This document shows positions 47,695 through 57,470 of a stretch of DNA of 64,000 nucleotides, piece by piece; the first letter of the stretch is position 1, and each line of letters opens with the position of its first letter. Both the position numbers and the translations under genes were made by a program. Source of the stretch: Piper betle. Taxonomy: Eukaryota > Streptophyta > Magnoliopsida > Piperales > Piperaceae. The stretch spans positions 82,251 through 146,250 of the forward strand of contig JAURVB010012315.1 of NCBI GenBank assembly GCA_033002965.1. Reading direction: 5' to 3'. Below the pieces are notes generated by a model. It had not been told where the DNA came from. It saw only the letters and a list, made by a program, of their open reading frames with translations, and searched no databases.

Positions 47695-49428
47695 TGTCAC
47701 AATCAAAGCCGTCCACGTCAACCCTAACTTCACCTAGCTATTTTTCAAGGATTTCTCACAACTTTAGACGATTTCCACCATTATGACCATTGCCACTTCG
47801 GCACCCTAATGACCGCCACGCGATAGGCTTTCGATCCATACCCAGCTTTGGCATCAGTGCCGCTGTCGTAACCACTGGAGACAACATTTTTACCATTGGT
47901 TTCCACCTTCACCGCAGCCTTTCGGGCCGTTTTATGGCGCCAACGAGCCACCTTCGGTGAGGCTAACCGCTAAGATTGATTCATCTTGCCGAGATCTTCA
48001 TTTTGAGATGACCCATGACTGCCGACGACGTCGCGGCTACAATCGCCACCGACGGCGTCGTGGCCGCAATCGCTGCCGACAACGGCGCAACACTCGGCAG
48101 CGATTCCGCCCCTTCGGGTCATTTTCAGCCGGGCGGCGGTGTATTATTATTGTCATGTATTTATTATTTATCTATTTATTCATGAATGTATTTATTTATG
48201 TATTTGTTATTTTCCTTATTATGTCTCAATTTGCGTACTAGATGTTTAGTTGTAGGTTTATTGTGCATTGTATTTTTTATCAGGATGTATTAATAATGTC
48301 AGCACACACCACGAGCATGCATCATATAGAGATGCTAGTATTTTACATAACACTGAGTTTCCATGTAGGTTTCAGAGTTTGGGCTCACAACTTCACTCTT
48401 CGAGATTGAACTACAGGTCCATTAGGATTCTTCTTAGTTTTTATCGCTATAATATATTGCTTATTTGATTTCTAAATCACAGAATGTGTTAAGTGATTGT
48501 TTTTTAGAGCCCAGCTAACTCAGGTCATTTAGACATATTTTACATTTGTGATTAATAATCCTTGAGAATGAAATCCCTTAAGTCTAGTTTCAAAAACAAG
48601 ATCCATCATAAGTTACTTTCAGACCAATTACATAAATCCCTTCCCAGGCCTATATATGATTTTTGAGTTTTCCAATAAGATGTGAGACAAGGGAAACCCG
48701 ACAACCGCACTACGCGAGCGGGTGCGTGTCAGTCAAAGCGGACTTTGAATTGGTGAGCGGGTTGTTCCATTCCAAAGGATCTTGATAATTCCACATTTTA
48801 GTTCCTCAAACCTGAAGAAGTGTGGAGGATTATGGGTAGTGCAAAGCAGCGCATGTCTAGACTTGTGGTTTCAAAAGGTATTGAAGGCGCATGCTGAGTA
48901 CTCGGCCTTTGCGCTCAAAGTTAGGAATGATACGGAGGATGTAAATGGATAGTTTTAAAGTTTGTCGAGGCATGAGATGAGTAATAATAAGATGTTTTCG
49001 AGCTGAGATCAACGACTCTTAATTAGCACCCTTATGAGAGATTTTGTAAAAAAGTATATAAATGATTTCATTTAACAGGAGGGTCAGCTCTCATGTGACA
49101 GTTTGACTATTAGTTATTTCTCGACCAGTAGTAGTCGTTACTGACGTTTTTCCTATTATATATGGAGGTCTTGTAATCCTGAGTCAACTTTAGTGCGACG
49201 GCAGATAAACGCTGCACACACTTGAGTTCAACGCATTCACTTTTTTTCATACTTTTATTTATATTTGATTAGTTTTCACATATATTTAGCAATGTCTTCA
49301 ATTCTCTTGACGTCAAGCGGGTTATTCTGATCTATATTATCAAGCCTTATATACTAGTAGTTTTTAACATGACTCAACTCAATTATAATATTTCTGATTC
49401 GGTTCTTAGGTGAACTAAAATCAGGCGT

Positions 49429-49432
<4 letters not shown>
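47695..49432. mobile_element. Degraded LTR related to 2586-5422
   Basis: 47700-48480 resembles 440-1500 and 2586-3640. 48490-49432 has the GGTCATTTAG, GATTAATAATCC and GAGATCC-type blocks and ends GGCGTTACA directly before an AT repeat. Together they look like one old LTR with a TGTCACAATC-like start near 47695. No target duplication could be identified. Confidence 0.55.

Positions 49433-49479
<47 letters not shown>
49433..49479. repeat. (AT)n microsatellite at the MULE left border
   Basis: An uninterrupted AT run sits immediately left of the Mutator-like element; a TA run also sits at its right border (55987-56008). The element probably inserted into such a repeat, which hides its target duplication. 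Confidence 0.9.
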
Positions 49480-49481
<2 letters not shown>

Positions 49482-49492
49482 AAATAATATTA

Positions 49493-49563
49493 CTGTGCTC
49501 AAGCACAGGTAAGCACTCTATGCTTAAGTTCGTTTGTAGCCGTTGGATCATTATCCAACGGCT
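49493..49563 (+). repeat. MULE left terminal motif and subterminal hairpin
   Basis: CTGTGCTCAAGCACAG (49493-49508) is the inverted partner of the right-end motif. AGCCGTTGGAT (49538-49548) and its exact reverse complement (49553-49563) form an 11-bp stem with a 4-base loop. Confidence 0.75.
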
Positions 49564-49615
49564 GTAAAAATGGCCCGCGTTTTCATCTTTCTTCTCCGGC
49601 TTCATCTGCTTCTCC

Positions 49616-50395
49616 CGCGTTTGTCGTCTGCATCATCCAATCTTCTCCCGCGTTGGATACCAATCTGCATCATCCAATCTGCTTATCCCGCGCAGCACAC
49701 CCGGCTGGATGATTGCTGGAGGCGTCGACATTCGAGTCCAGTGAGGAGGCGATCTTGGAGTCCCCCACCGTCCTTCTCTGTTTCTCCAAGCTGCGGGGTT
49801 GGCCTCTGTTTCTGAATGGACGCCATGCAGCAAGGCCGTGGAGTCTTGATCGACGCCATGCAGTGAGGAGGCGGTCGTGGAGTCCACCATTGGCGAGTTT
49901 CGATCGATGCGGCCGACGCCGACTAAGTTGGATATTGGCTGCTCTGTTTTCGACGCTTGGTGGTTCCTCTCCTCTGTTTCTCTGTTTGTTATCTGAGCCC
50001 GCGTTTGATACGTCGTCTGCATCATCCAATCTTCTCCCACGTTGGATACCAATCTGCATCATCCAATCTGCTTATCCCGCGCAGCACACCCGGCTGGATG
50101 ATTGCTGGAGGCGTCGACATTCGAGTCCAGTGAGGAGGCGATCTTGGAGTCCCCCAGGCGCGATCTTCTCTATTTCTCCAAGCTGCGGGGTTGGTTCCTC
50201 TGTTTCTGAAGGGACGCCATGCAGCACGGCCGTGGAGTCTCGATCGACGCCACGCAGTGAGGAGGCGGTTGTGGAGTCCACCATTGGCGAGTTTCGATCG
50301 ATGCGGCCGACGCCGACTAAGTTGGATATTGGCTGCTCTGTTTTCGACGCTTGGTGGTTCCTCTCCTCTGTTTCTCTGTTTGTTATCTGAGCCAG
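49616..50395. repeat. Tandem duplication, about 385 bp x 2
   Basis: 49616-49998 and 49999-50395 repeat the same sequence with few changes. Both contain GCAGCACACCCGGCTGGATG (49692 and 50080) and end with CTCTGTTTGTTATCTGAGCC. They lie between the left end and the transposase gene and may be promoter or leader sequence. The open frames across them are not recognised. Confidence 0.92.
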
Positions 50396-50467
50396 CGCGC
50401 TCTTGCTGGCGGAATCCGGCTCCGGTTTCTTCCGGATGGATAGTGCTGCCGACGATGACTGATGACG

Positions 50468-50811
50468 ACCTCTTGGAGGTGTTGTTGGAGCACAAGGCCG
50501 TTTCTGAGTTCACTCATCGAAATCGAATACAGGGCTGGCGTGCAGAGGTTTTTGTTGTTCATTTGCAATTTTTGATTTGTAGAAGCATCACTTGTTATGG
50601 GTTTGAATATCATGTTTTGGATTATTGGATGATGTTCGACGACGACCTCTTGGAGCACAGAGCCGTTTCTGAGTTCACTCATCGAAATCGAATACAGGGC
50701 AGTGAGGATTGGCGTGCAGAGGTTTTTGTTGTTCATTTGCAATTTTTGATTTGTAGAAGCATCACTTGTTATTGGTTTGAATATCATGTTTTGGATTATT
50801 GGATGATGTTC
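50468..50811. repeat. Tandem duplication, about 170 bp x 2
   Basis: Both copies start GACGACCTCTTGGAG and end GATTATTGGATGATGTT. The second copy runs into the transposase reading frame and supplies its upstream ATG. Confidence 0.92.
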
Positions 50812-53156
50812 TATTTTATTGTTCATTTGCGATGAAAGATAAGGAAGATCAGATACATGATTTGAGGTTGACTCAACATGAAATGCAGACTACAGAAGAA
50901 GATTGTGGGGAAATTGAAGAATTTGACAAGATTAGTGAAGATTTTGACGAAATAGAAGATGAAGGTGAAGCCGTACTAATATCCGAATCGTTTGAAAATA
51001 TGATCCCTTGTTTGGGCATGGAATTCTCTTCAGAAAAAGCAGCATATGACTTTTATAACCAGTATGCAAGAAGACAAGGGTTTAGTATTCGAAAGGGTGG
51101 GTTTTATCGTTCAAGAAAGACGAACTGTATCATAACTCGAAACTTTGTCTGTTCGAAAGAAGGTAAAAAAGATATGAATGACAAGAGGCAGATGGGGAGA
51201 GAAGTTAAAAGGCGTAGAGAGACTAGAGAAGATTGCAAAGCGTATATGAGAATACATCTAAGCAAGTGCGGAGTGTGGAAAGTAGAAAATTTTTTGGATA
51301 TTCATAGTCATAACTCCTCTACTCCAACTAAAGTTGGCAAGCTTCGGTCTCATAGTCGACTGTCTGAATCCTGCAAGAATATGATTGAGTCACTGCATCA
51401 AACAGGAATGAGACCATCAGCCATCTCTAAAGTTTTGAATGCACCTTCTAATAGCGTCAACATAGACAGAGTGACGCGCCAAGCTTGCAGCAGCCATGTG
51501 AAAAGCACCCATAAGAATGATGTTGGGCGACAATGCTTAAGTGTTATTAAGTACTTTCAAGAGAAAAATGTGAAAGACAATGACTTCTTCTTTGAAATTG
51601 AATTAGATGAGAATGGAACAACCCAAAATGTTTTTTGGGCTGATGGGAGATCAAGGGCATCTTATATGAACTTTGGTGATGTGATAGTGTTTGATGTAAC
51701 TTATAAGACCAATTCATTCTCCATGCCGTTTGCTCCATTTACTGGTATTAATCACCATAGGCAATCTTCACTTTTTGGTTGTGCTTTACTTGCTGATGAG
51801 ACAGAAGCAACATTCACTTGGTTGTTTAGGACATGGTTAAAATGTATGTGGGGAAAAGCACCTGCTGCAATTATCACAGATCAAGATGGTGCAATGCGAA
51901 AGGCTATTTCAACTATTTTTCCGAACACCCATCACAGGTTTTGCTCATGGCACATATCTAATAATGCCATGATTCATCTAAAACAGTTGAAGTCGAACCA
52001 TAGTGAATTTGAGAAAGAATATAATGATTGGATATATAGAAGTGGTACAATCACTGAATTTGAGGAGAAATGGAAGATTATAAAAGAAAAATACAATTTA
52101 GACAAAAACAGTTGGTTGTCGTCCATGTATGATGTTAGACACCATTGGATATCTATATACATGAAGGATAAGTTCTTCGCCGGTATGACTTCGAGTCAAA
52201 GAAGCGAGAGTATGAACTCATTTTTTGATGGATTTGTGCATTCACAAACCCCACTAGCAGATTTTGTGAGGCAGTATGATAGAGCATTACAATCTCGTAG
52301 ATTTGACGAGGAACAAGAGGATTTTCATACTTTGAATTCTAAGCCTGTGCTATGTGGATTCTCTCCACTTGAAGCTGACGCTGGGACTGTGTACACGAGA
52401 ACAAATTTTGATATTTTTAAAGATCAATTGAAAATGAGCCAAGGTTGCATTTATAAAAAAATTAGCGAGGAGGGTTCCATAACAGAATATGAAGTTTTTC
52501 CACATGATGACGAAGCTAAAAAACATGTTGTTGCCTACCAAACTTGTGGAGAAATGAATGCGACATGTAGTTGCAAGAAATTTGAAAGTGAAGGAATTTT
52601 GTGTATGCACGTTTTGAAAATTTTTCATAAGAAACAACTCTGTAAAATTCCAAATCAATATGTGTTATACCGTTGGACAATTAAAGCTAGATATTGTTAT
52701 GCAAGCCAGAGTGAGAATACGCCCAATGTTTTGTCCTCTACAAGTCCACTTACTCCGTTCCAAATATGGAGGTTTCGAAGTATGACTATCCGATTGCAAG
52801 ATTTGGGAACAAGTTCAGATGAGCAGTATCATTTTGCATTACCTCTTTTAGAAAACTTGGTTGAGAAGCTTGATGCGATTGGGAGTTCATCCTCGGTGAG
52901 AGCACAACCGAGCAACGACTCTGTGGAGAGGCAAGTTAGAAATTCAATGGAGCATATTCCTCAAATAGTTGTACGTGACCCCTCTCAGTTGCGTACTAAA
53001 GGCCGGCCCAAGAATTGTCAAAGATTGAAGCCAGGATACGAAGTTGCTCAAGCTAAAACAAAAAGAAGGATGTGTAGTCTTTGTAACGAGAGAGGTCATT
53101 ATTCTACAACATGTAAAAATGTTCATAACAATTGTAGCAATGATCCCCTCCAATAG
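50799..53156 (+). CDS. FAR1-family / Mutator-like transposase, apparently intact
   Basis: FAR1/FHY3 proteins derive from MULE transposases; such proteins bind element ends and cut DNA in the nucleus. The 785-codon frame has no break. Residues 72-172 form the FAR1-type DNA-binding domain (FYNQYARRQGFSIRK, NFVCSKEGKK, CKAYMRIHL). Residues 245-385 plus 465-472 form the MULE core, with candidate catalytic Asp299 (VFDVTY), Asp361 (IITDQD) and Glu470 (SSQRSESMNS), and CSWH at 382-385. A SWIM zinc motif has Cys590, Cys592, Cys602 and His604. A C-terminal CX2CX4HX4C knuckle is at Cys759, Cys762, His767 and Cys772. The first ATG lies in the tandem repeat; Met12 (50832) is an alternative start. Position between terminal repeats favours a transposase over a domesticated FRS gene. 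Confidence 0.9.
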   Translation: MDDVLFYCSFAMKDKEDQIHDLRLTQHEMQTTEEDCGEIEEFDKISEDFDEIEDEGEAVLISESFENMIPCLGMEFSSEKAAYDFYNQYARRQGFSIRKGGFYRSRKTNCIITRNFVCSKEGKKDMNDKRQMGREVKRRRETREDCKAYMRIHLSKCGVWKVENFLDIHSHNSSTPTKVGKLRSHSRLSESCKNMIESLHQTGMRPSAISKVLNAPSNSVNIDRVTRQACSSHVKSTHKNDVGRQCLSVIKYFQEKNVKDNDFFFEIELDENGTTQNVFWADGRSRASYMNFGDVIVFDVTYKTNSFSMPFAPFTGINHHRQSSLFGCALLADETEATFTWLFRTWLKCMWGKAPAAIITDQDGAMRKAISTIFPNTHHRFCSWHISNNAMIHLKQLKSNHSEFEKEYNDWIYRSGTITEFEEKWKIIKEKYNLDKNSWLSSMYDVRHHWISIYMKDKFFAGMTSSQRSESMNSFFDGFVHSQTPLADFVRQYDRALQSRRFDEEQEDFHTLNSKPVLCGFSPLEADAGTVYTRTNFDIFKDQLKMSQGCIYKKISEEGSITEYEVFPHDDEAKKHVVAYQTCGEMNATCSCKKFESEGILCMHVLKIFHKKQLCKIPNQYVLYRWTIKARYCYASQSENTPNVLSSTSPLTPFQIWRFRSMTIRLQDLGTSSDEQYHFALPLLENLVEKLDAIGSSSSVRAQPSNDSVERQVRNSMEHIPQIVVRDPSQLRTKGRPKNCQRLKPGYEVAQAKTKRRMCSLCNERGHYSTTCKNVHNNCSNDPLQ

Positions 53157-53304
53157 GATTTTTTGGGCATATATAAGGTATGGTTGTAGATGTGGGGAAA
53201 CATTGTATTTTTGTGCATTTTGTAATATGCAATCTTCTGTAATGTTATTTTGTCTACTTACATAATTATAACATCTCAACTTTTTATTAAATTTTGACTA
53301 CGTA

Positions 53305-53377
53305 GGATCTTGATGGATTCGAACCACCATCCCTCAAGAATTTCTTGAGTGCTCTACCAATTTTGAGCTAAAGATCC
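53305..53377 (-). tRNA. tRNA-like cloverleaf with abnormal anticodon loop
   Basis: The 73 nt fold as a standard cloverleaf: acceptor GGATCTT/AAGATCC (7 bp), D stem GCTC/GAGC with GG in the loop, anticodon stem CTCAA/TTGAG, 4-nt variable region, T stem GGTGG/CCATC (one G-U) and T loop TTCGAAT. The anticodon loop reads GAAATTC, so position 33 is A rather than the near-universal U and the formal anticodon is AAT. It is probably a decayed tRNA, a tRNA-derived repeat or a tRNA-like structure inside the MULE. No CCA is encoded. Confidence 0.5.
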
Positions 53378-53507
53378 ACAACAATTTAAGGCATTGAAAT
53401 GAATAGCATGTAAAATAAACGCCAAATATTGCCTCAAAGAGCTAAAGTTAGAACCGCAGCTTGTACACAACATCATTCTAGAAATTGGATAGCAATTGAG
53501 AAGTTAC

Positions 53508-53663
53508 TGTCTTGGTTTCTTCATCAAACATTATGTTCGCATACTGAAGGTCATTGTGGCAAAACCCAATTTTTTGGTCCTTTCGAGAAAGTTCAGTTTC
53601 CAGAAAACTGATTTCCTCGTCTATTGTGTCAAGCTGAAACTCTCGAAACACATCATGTTCTGC
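53508..53663 (-). pseudogene. Captured choline kinase exon fragment
   Basis: Choline kinases make phosphocholine for phosphatidylcholine synthesis. The minus strand reads [18 protein letters not shown], then [19 protein letters not shown], which is the Brenner-type phosphotransferase motif (HNDLxxxN) and following sheet of plant choline/ethanolamine kinases. It ends at a GTAACT donor (53507), where the family's DYEY motif should follow in the next exon. That exon is absent. It joins the decarboxylase fragment within GCAGAAC (53657-53663), out of frame. Confidence 0.88.
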
Positions 53664-53794
53664 CAATTCCGCTTGAATGCTAGGCCGGCAAGCATAATTG
53701 CCTCAGAAGAACCAACTGTTCCTACACCTATTGCAGCTTCATCTTCTCCAACTGCAGCATTGAATAGGTTTGCAATCATGTTGACGCAACGGTT
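53657..53794 (-). pseudogene. Captured glutamate decarboxylase exon fragment
   Basis: Glutamate decarboxylase makes GABA using pyridoxal phosphate. After a TATCAG acceptor the minus strand reads [13 protein letters not shown], then [20 protein letters not shown], an early and highly conserved part of the enzyme. It runs to RNWQN, where it switches to the choline kinase sequence. The lysine bearing the cofactor and all later exons are absent. Confidence 0.9.
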
Positions 53795-54010
53795 CTGATA
53801 CAAGAAAAATCAGATTCAACCTTGGCTCAAGAAATCAAAAGTAAAAGGAACAATTACATCCATCAATCTACATGGTGTATGAAAGAAGATCAACTAGTGT
53901 CCAGAAACGTCAAAGTAGAAATTCAATCTAGGAAACACAGAATTACATGCATAAATTAAATTTCCAATGCAGTAAATATGGTCATAAATTAATAGAAGTA
54001 CTCAACATAC

Positions 54011-54107
54011 TGTGATGCAACAGTAGCAAGAGCAGCACCAGCTATTCCTAAGTTGAAGTAATAAATTAGAATGGGGAGTAATACAACAGCAGAAAGATTT
54101 CCTATTC
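54011..54107 (-). pseudogene. Captured MATE transporter exon, second piece
   Basis: MATE proteins export organic compounds with proton or sodium exchange. The 97-bp block follows TTTTACAG and ends before GTATGT. It encodes IGNLSAVVLLPILIYYFNLG and AGAALATVASQ, a membrane segment like those of plastid-type DTX44/45 MATE proteins. It has kept both splice borders. Confidence 0.72.
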
Positions 54108-54248
54108 CTGTAAAACAATAAATATTGCATTAGTAAAGAGTTAATGATCATGAATCATAATTCAAATATACACTGATCATGTGTGAAACATCTTACTCCA
54201 AAAACTCATTCATTGTTTATGCAAAAGAAAATTGTTTTCCTTGATTTT

Positions 54249-54285
54249 ATATATATCTATCTATCTATCTATCTATCTATATATA
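54249..54285. repeat. (TATC)n microsatellite
   Basis: Repeated CTAT units flanked by short TA runs, between the MATE pieces. Confidence 0.93.
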
Positions 54286-54928
54286 AATGAAAGACAACAT
54301 CTAAAACCAAAAAACGAATCAGAAGCTTGGCAGAAGTGGATTCTTCAGACAAATACATAATGATCATTGATGAGCAGAAAAAGTACTTACCCAATGTAAA
54401 CAAAATTAGACAAAAGAAGTTAAGATGTGCATATCAGGAACAAAAGTAAATTCAGTCATATATTTTAGAAGAATACATGCCTACTGAATTGCATTTGACA
54501 AACATTTTGAATAAAATCAGGAACAAAATGTAAGATGTGCATATCAGGAACAAAATGTAAATAAGGAATTGAATAACAGCTTGACACAACATTTTGATCA
54601 ATTAAGACTACTGAATTGCATTTGACAAACAACCTTTTAAGATCAACAAGTAGTCACAATTTTAAATAATGTCAAAAAAAGGATAACAAACAAACATTAC
54701 ATGAGGTGACGAAATCAAGCCCTGATTGACAAAAGAAATGACGCAGCGTACATACAGCAAGTTCATGTCAACAAAACAGGCACAGCCCTCTACTTAGCAA
54801 AAAGCTAGGGCAACCCAGTCGAGAGTGCTTGTCGCCATCTTGTACTTAGTCATAAAGCAACTGTGGTTTACATTGAATTGAATAAATTGATATGAGCATG
54901 ACTGATTAAAGTAATAAGCCAGGTGTAC

Positions 54929-55016
54929 CTAGTCTACCAATATATGCTGTTTCCATCAACAATGCTACTGGTTCAACAGCCTGTCCAACTATGGCAGGCA
55001 AAGCAAGAGCATTTGT
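54929..55016 (-). pseudogene. Captured MATE transporter exon, N-terminal piece
   Basis: The minus strand has CCCAG, then an 88-bp block encoding ALALPAIVGQAVEPVALLME and TAYIGRLG, the first conserved segment of DTX44/45-type MATE transporters, then a GTACAC donor. It is upstream of, and in the same orientation as, the other MATE piece, with the exons between them missing. Both probably came from one captured gene. Confidence 0.8.
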
Positions 55017-55498
55017 CTGGGAGTACATGGCAAGACAAAATTCGGAATGAGAAAGTTTCAATATACACGGAAAAAAGAGCATGCATCATGGTTGAAGAGC
55101 AACTTCTTATTTTCAAGAGAACGTGTAGAAGTCATCAATGTGATGATGCCCGTATGGTTCAGCACAAAATAAGCAAAACTATTTCATACGGTCCAGAAGA
55201 GTCAAGATAAAAACAATCAAATGAAAGATTAAATTTCATCATTTTTTATTGATAGCAATGTCTGGATAAAAATTAAAAGGGTAGACTCGTGCACCCTGAT
55301 GACTAAATTAATAAGCATTTAAGAGTAGATGTAATCCAACAATACGAATATCAACAACAGAGTAAAAGTTGGTGAGCAGACAATGGTTTTGAGCATGTTC
55401 TATGTCGGAAAACAGAGGAAACAAGTGTTAATTAATAAGCACGATTAAAAAAATAAAACAGGTAGTTGCTTAAACAGCCGCTATACATACTACAGAAA

Positions 55499-55916
55499 TC
55501 AATAAATTGAAGAAATAAGGTTGTGCTTACTATATAGCTTCCTCGACGCTGCCAAGAAGGCCAACTTCATTTGAAGCCGACTTCTCGCCTTCATGGTACA
55601 CCTCGGCACCGAAATTGGAGCACACATGGCTTCTGATGCAAGAAAAGCTTCGTCTTTCACCAACAGAGCTCGAAGCAGGTAACGGCCTTCCATGCTGTTA
55701 TTTCGCTGTCGCCGCCGGGGAAGTCGAGGCCGACGAGGGCGCCAACATTGGTGGTGGAGACGGACCGGGCAGCGCCGGGGGAGACGAGGCCGAGGAGGGC
55801 GACGACGTCGGCGGTGGAGACGGACTGGGTACAGCGCCGGTGGCAGCAGGGGCGGCGACGAGCAGAGGCATTTGAAATGTTGTAAAGCGCTCGACTTTTG
55901 GTGCCCGTTGGATCAT
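55499..55916 (-). other. Possible 5' end of the captured transcription unit
   Basis: Next to the right MULE end the minus strand has two frames: 55916-55698, rich in Pro, Ser and Ala, and 55693-55499 (MEGRYLLRALLVKDE..). Neither is recognised. 55720-55860 is GC-rich with a repeated GAGGCCGA(C/G)GAGGGCG unit and GGTGGAGACGGAC (about 60-bp period). The place suits a promoter and first exon for the minus-strand gene pieces, but this is inference. Confidence 0.35.
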
Positions 55917-55957
55917 TTTGTGACGGCCAGATCAAATTTTGAACACAGGCAACATCC

Positions 55958-55986
55958 CTGTGCTTAAGCACAGACTCCTCTGCCTC
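55958..55986 (-). repeat. MULE right terminal motif
   Basis: CTGTGCTTAAGCACAG (55958-55973) is a perfect 16-bp palindrome and differs from the left motif at one base. ACTCCTCTGCCTC follows to the TA repeat. Confidence 0.75.
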
Positions 55987-56008
55987 TATATATATATATA
56001 TATATATT

Positions 56009-57075
56009 ATATTATTATTATTAAGTAACAAACTTTAAAACAGCTAAAGTGGCTGAAATATAGTAAGAGTGAAAAAATATCCAGCTTTTGATGTAAGGGG
56101 TTTAATATTAATAATGACTATTTATGAATTTTAATACATTTTTCGGGTAATTACATAATTTTTTTGAAAATATATATATTTTTTATTTTTTAATAATACA
56201 CACAATATAAACTAGTCTGCCACAAAGTTTTATTTTTAAAGCTTCAATGTTATAAAATAAATAAATAATTAATATTAAACCAGTTACAAACCCCAAAATC
56301 GTTCTTAACAGAGCACGGCTAACATAAGTCCCGGGTTACTTTGAAAAGACCCAATTACCCTTATACCATTGCCTTACTTCTGCAATATAAAGTGGACAGT
56401 TTTGGTAATAAGATTCCCATTCCCCCGCGCGGACACCACACCCATAAACAGTGGCCGAAGCCGCTGTTAATCGCCACCGCCATGGGCCGCCACCTTCCGA
56501 GATCCATGAATTTTTGCTTCTTTGGAGATTGTTTCCCTGAAAAATCCAAAATATTTCCAATAGATTGTTCTTCCTTGTGCTAGGTCTGCATTATTAAGCC
56601 ACTGCTTATTAATTTTAAAGCTGTTCGTGTTGGAGCTAATTAAATGACTATTTGATTGTAGATCATCCTTTTGAGGCATCGGTTGTCTTGTTGTCATCGT
56701 TGTGGGTGTATGAACCGAGAAAATATTTTCACTGCCAATTTTTGAATTTGCAGGGAAAAATGTGCGAGACAATATTCCATTTGACTACTTGGAAGATGGG
56801 ATTTGGGAGGTTGGAAAAGAAAATCTACAGCAAAAACTTTTCTTTATAATATAAGTAATGACTGATATAAATATAAGTTTTTGTGTCCTCTCAAATAGCT
56901 AATCATTTTAGAACAAAATTTATAAACTCATTTTTATCTTGGGAACCTCGGGTTAGCGCTCATATTCCCATTAATAATGGCATAATCTCCGCTTATAGAC
57001 GACAAGAAGCAACTGACTCTTCATAAACATCTACGTAGAACATGCTATAGCCTTGCCCAGGTGAAATGGAAACAA
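56009..57075. other. No recognisable gene
   Basis: AT-rich, then 56400-56580 with a moderately GC-rich stretch and a short frame (MGRHLPRSMNFCF..) that I do not recognise. From 56880 it is ordinary intergenic-looking sequence and includes the likely 3' flank of the UGT fragment. Confidence 0.4.
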
Positions 57076-57470
57076 TCATGTACTTATTGATTTAATGAAT
57101 TGATCAAAGTTAGTTTTAGATTGTCCTTCATCGACGTTCCATCTTGCCGTCTCTTTCAACTTTCTGACCCTTGCTTTTATACCTTCATCATTCAACAGTT
57201 CTCCGGCTTTGTTCTTCACCTCTTCCCTAGTGAGGATGCCATCCTCGCCCAGCTCCAACCTCAGGCCAGTTTTCCAGACATTACAAATATAGGATGCATT
57301 GAATAACTGGTCGGCAAAGTAGGGCCAGCACAACAAAGGAACACCATTGGCTACGCCCTCCATGGTGGAGTTCCATCCACAGTGTGACATGAAGCAAGCA
57401 AATGATGGATGAGCCAGCACCTTCTGTTGGGGTGCCCAGCTCACCATCCTCCCTCTCCTGGCCAATCTTG
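57076..57470 (-). pseudogene. Truncated UDP-glycosyltransferase (UGT83A-like)
   Basis: The minus strand encodes the C-terminal third of a UGT: RGRMVSWAPQQKVLAHPS, HCGWNSTMEGVANGVP and CWPYFADQ (a whole PSPG box with the usual GVP), then VWKTGLRLELGEDGI to a normal stop. It is close to the gene at 23052. Upstream of about 57470 the sequence changes completely. The extra N-terminal residues of the open frame there are unrelated, so it lacks the acceptor domain and catalytic His. Confidence 0.92.

Larger units (their letters stand above)
49480..55986 (+). mobile_element. Mutator-like element with transposase and captured gene pieces
   Basis: Both ends carry a near-palindromic motif in inverted position: CTGTGCTCAAGCACAG at 49493-49508 and CTGTGCTTAAGCACAG at 55958-55973. 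Subterminal GTTGGATCATT blocks lie at 49542 and 55907. The left side includes a perfect 11-bp hairpin (49538-49563). Inside are tandem duplications (49616-50811), an intact FAR1/MULE-type transposase (50799-53156), a tRNA-like cloverleaf (53305-53377) and, on the minus strand, fragments of choline kinase, glutamate decarboxylase and MATE genes. The size of about 6.5 kb suits an autonomous MULE. The exact ends and target duplication are uncertain because both flanks are TA repeats. Confidence 0.78.

Noticed and set aside
49713..50390. 225-codon open frame left of the transposase
   Set aside because: It spans a 385-bp tandem duplication and repeats itself. Both strands are open over the same region and no domain is seen.
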